A DNA stretch of 64,000 nucleotides from Poriferisodalis sp965116715. Its GTDB lineage: Bacteria; Actinomycetota; Acidimicrobiia; Acidimicrobiales; Poriferisodalaceae. Every line of letters starts with the position of its first letter. Position 1 is the first letter of the stretch. This document shows, piece after piece, positions 63,664 through 64,000 of this stretch. The stretch is from NCBI GenBank assembly GCA_965116715.1, contig OZ220724.1, positions 2,728,001 to 2,792,000 on the forward strand. The letters are read 5' to 3'. Below the pieces are notes generated by a model. That model was given only the letters and a program-made list of their open reading frames with translations. It made no database searches and had not been told where the DNA came from. The translations under genes and the position numbers were made by a program.

Positions 63664-64000
63664 GCATGACATCGTCATCTGGACAGGCGCCGCTACACCC
63701 CTCGACGTACCCGGCAGCGACCCAACCGCATCACCGCCGGCGACTGGTGACTGCAGCGTTGGCTGTCGTACTGCTGGTGGCTGCGTGCAGCGGCGACACG
63801 TCAACCGACGAGCCGGCTGCCGTGCCCGCAACCGAGGAGCCGGCCGCTGCACTAGGCGCCACGGACGCCCCCGACGATGCGACGAGAGGCGGCGGCACGC
63901 TCGTGCTGGCCGTTGAGCAGTGGCCCGAGTGCGTCAACCCGGTCACATCGTGCGCGAACGCCACCTGGACGATCTGGTCAGTGCTGATCCACTACCTGCC
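63664..64000 (+). CDS. ABC transporter solute-binding lipoprotein (family 5-like), 3' end outside window
   Basis: The reading frame opens at ATG 63664 and is still open at the window end (112 codons). It encodes a basic start, a hydrophobic stretch (A-L-A-V-V-L-L-V-A-A) and a lipobox with C41, so it is a lipoprotein. A low-complexity Thr/Ala/Glu/Asp linker follows. Then comes G-G-G-T-L-V-L-A-V-E-Q-W-P-E-C-V-N-P, the typical opening of dipeptide/oligopeptide-binding proteins (SBP family 5). The ligand cannot be told from this part. Permease genes would be expected just after the window. Confidence 0.75.

Overview
The window looks like a chromosomal segment of a high-GC actinobacterium. The core is about two-thirds G+C by eye and uses GTG starts often. 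It carries LLM/F420-type oxidoreductases, two-domain CaiB-type CoA-transferases, a thiolase/DUF35 pair, a 2OG-Fe(II) oxygenase and a haloalkane dehalogenase. That gene mix recalls uncultured Acidimicrobiia-like lineages. This is inferred from gene content only: no rRNA or tRNA gene was found to anchor taxonomy.

Region 1 (1-3.9 kb) is toxin/antitoxin-like. It holds the C-terminal part of a DarT-like DNA ADP-ribosyltransferase overlapping an ADP-ribosylglycohydrolase, a HigA-like regulator, a small unknown gene, a decayed duplicate of the glycohydrolase 3' end, a DUF488 gene and a decayed PIN-toxin fragment. Region 2 (3.9-19.9 kb) is mostly metabolism and housekeeping: GFA protein, PPOX-fold protein, 2OG oxygenase, hydroxyisobutyrate-dehydrogenase family enzyme, LLM enzymes, haloalkane dehalogenase, YceI, IMPDH/GMP-reductase family enzyme, QueF, a membrane-anchored glycosidase-like protein, acyl-CoA ligase and serine hydrolase. 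An AbiE-type pair (8.7-10.5 kb) with a perfect palindrome in front interrupts it.

Region 3 (20.0-23.2 kb) is a compact three-gene cassette of clearly lower G+C: a DUF262 protein, an AAA/DUF3696 ATPase and an unrecognised protein. The genes are translationally coupled through TTG starts. It is a good candidate for a poorly described defence system. Region 4 (23.3-29.3 kb) returns to host genes: amidotransferase, double CaiB, DNA polymerase IV, CinA-like protein and a Rossmann-fold reductase.

Region 5 (29.3-55 kb) is a mobile and defence island. It starts with a decayed DUF4143 ATPase copy and fragments of ISAzo13- and ISL3-type elements. Two inverted ISL3-type ends tightly bracket one large secreted multidomain protein. 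An intact IS5-family element with a CTAG target duplication and an intact DUF4143 ATPase follow. Next is a putative restriction-modification operon: N6-adenine methylase, C5-cytosine methylase and a MORC/MutL-like GHKL ATPase with a PD-(D/E)XK-like end. Last comes a helicase-methylase-ATPase (Hma-like) system, which carries a divergent NYN nuclease, a Gp37/Gp68-type three-Cys protein and its TcmP partner between its methylase and ATPase genes.

Region 6 (55-64 kb) is again metabolic: two more double CaiB CoA-transferases, a thiolase-like/DUF35 pair, D-aminoacyl-tRNA deacylase, RidA, a Fic protein, and the start of a lipoprotein solute-binding protein cut by the window end. No CRISPR array, rRNA or tRNA gene was seen.
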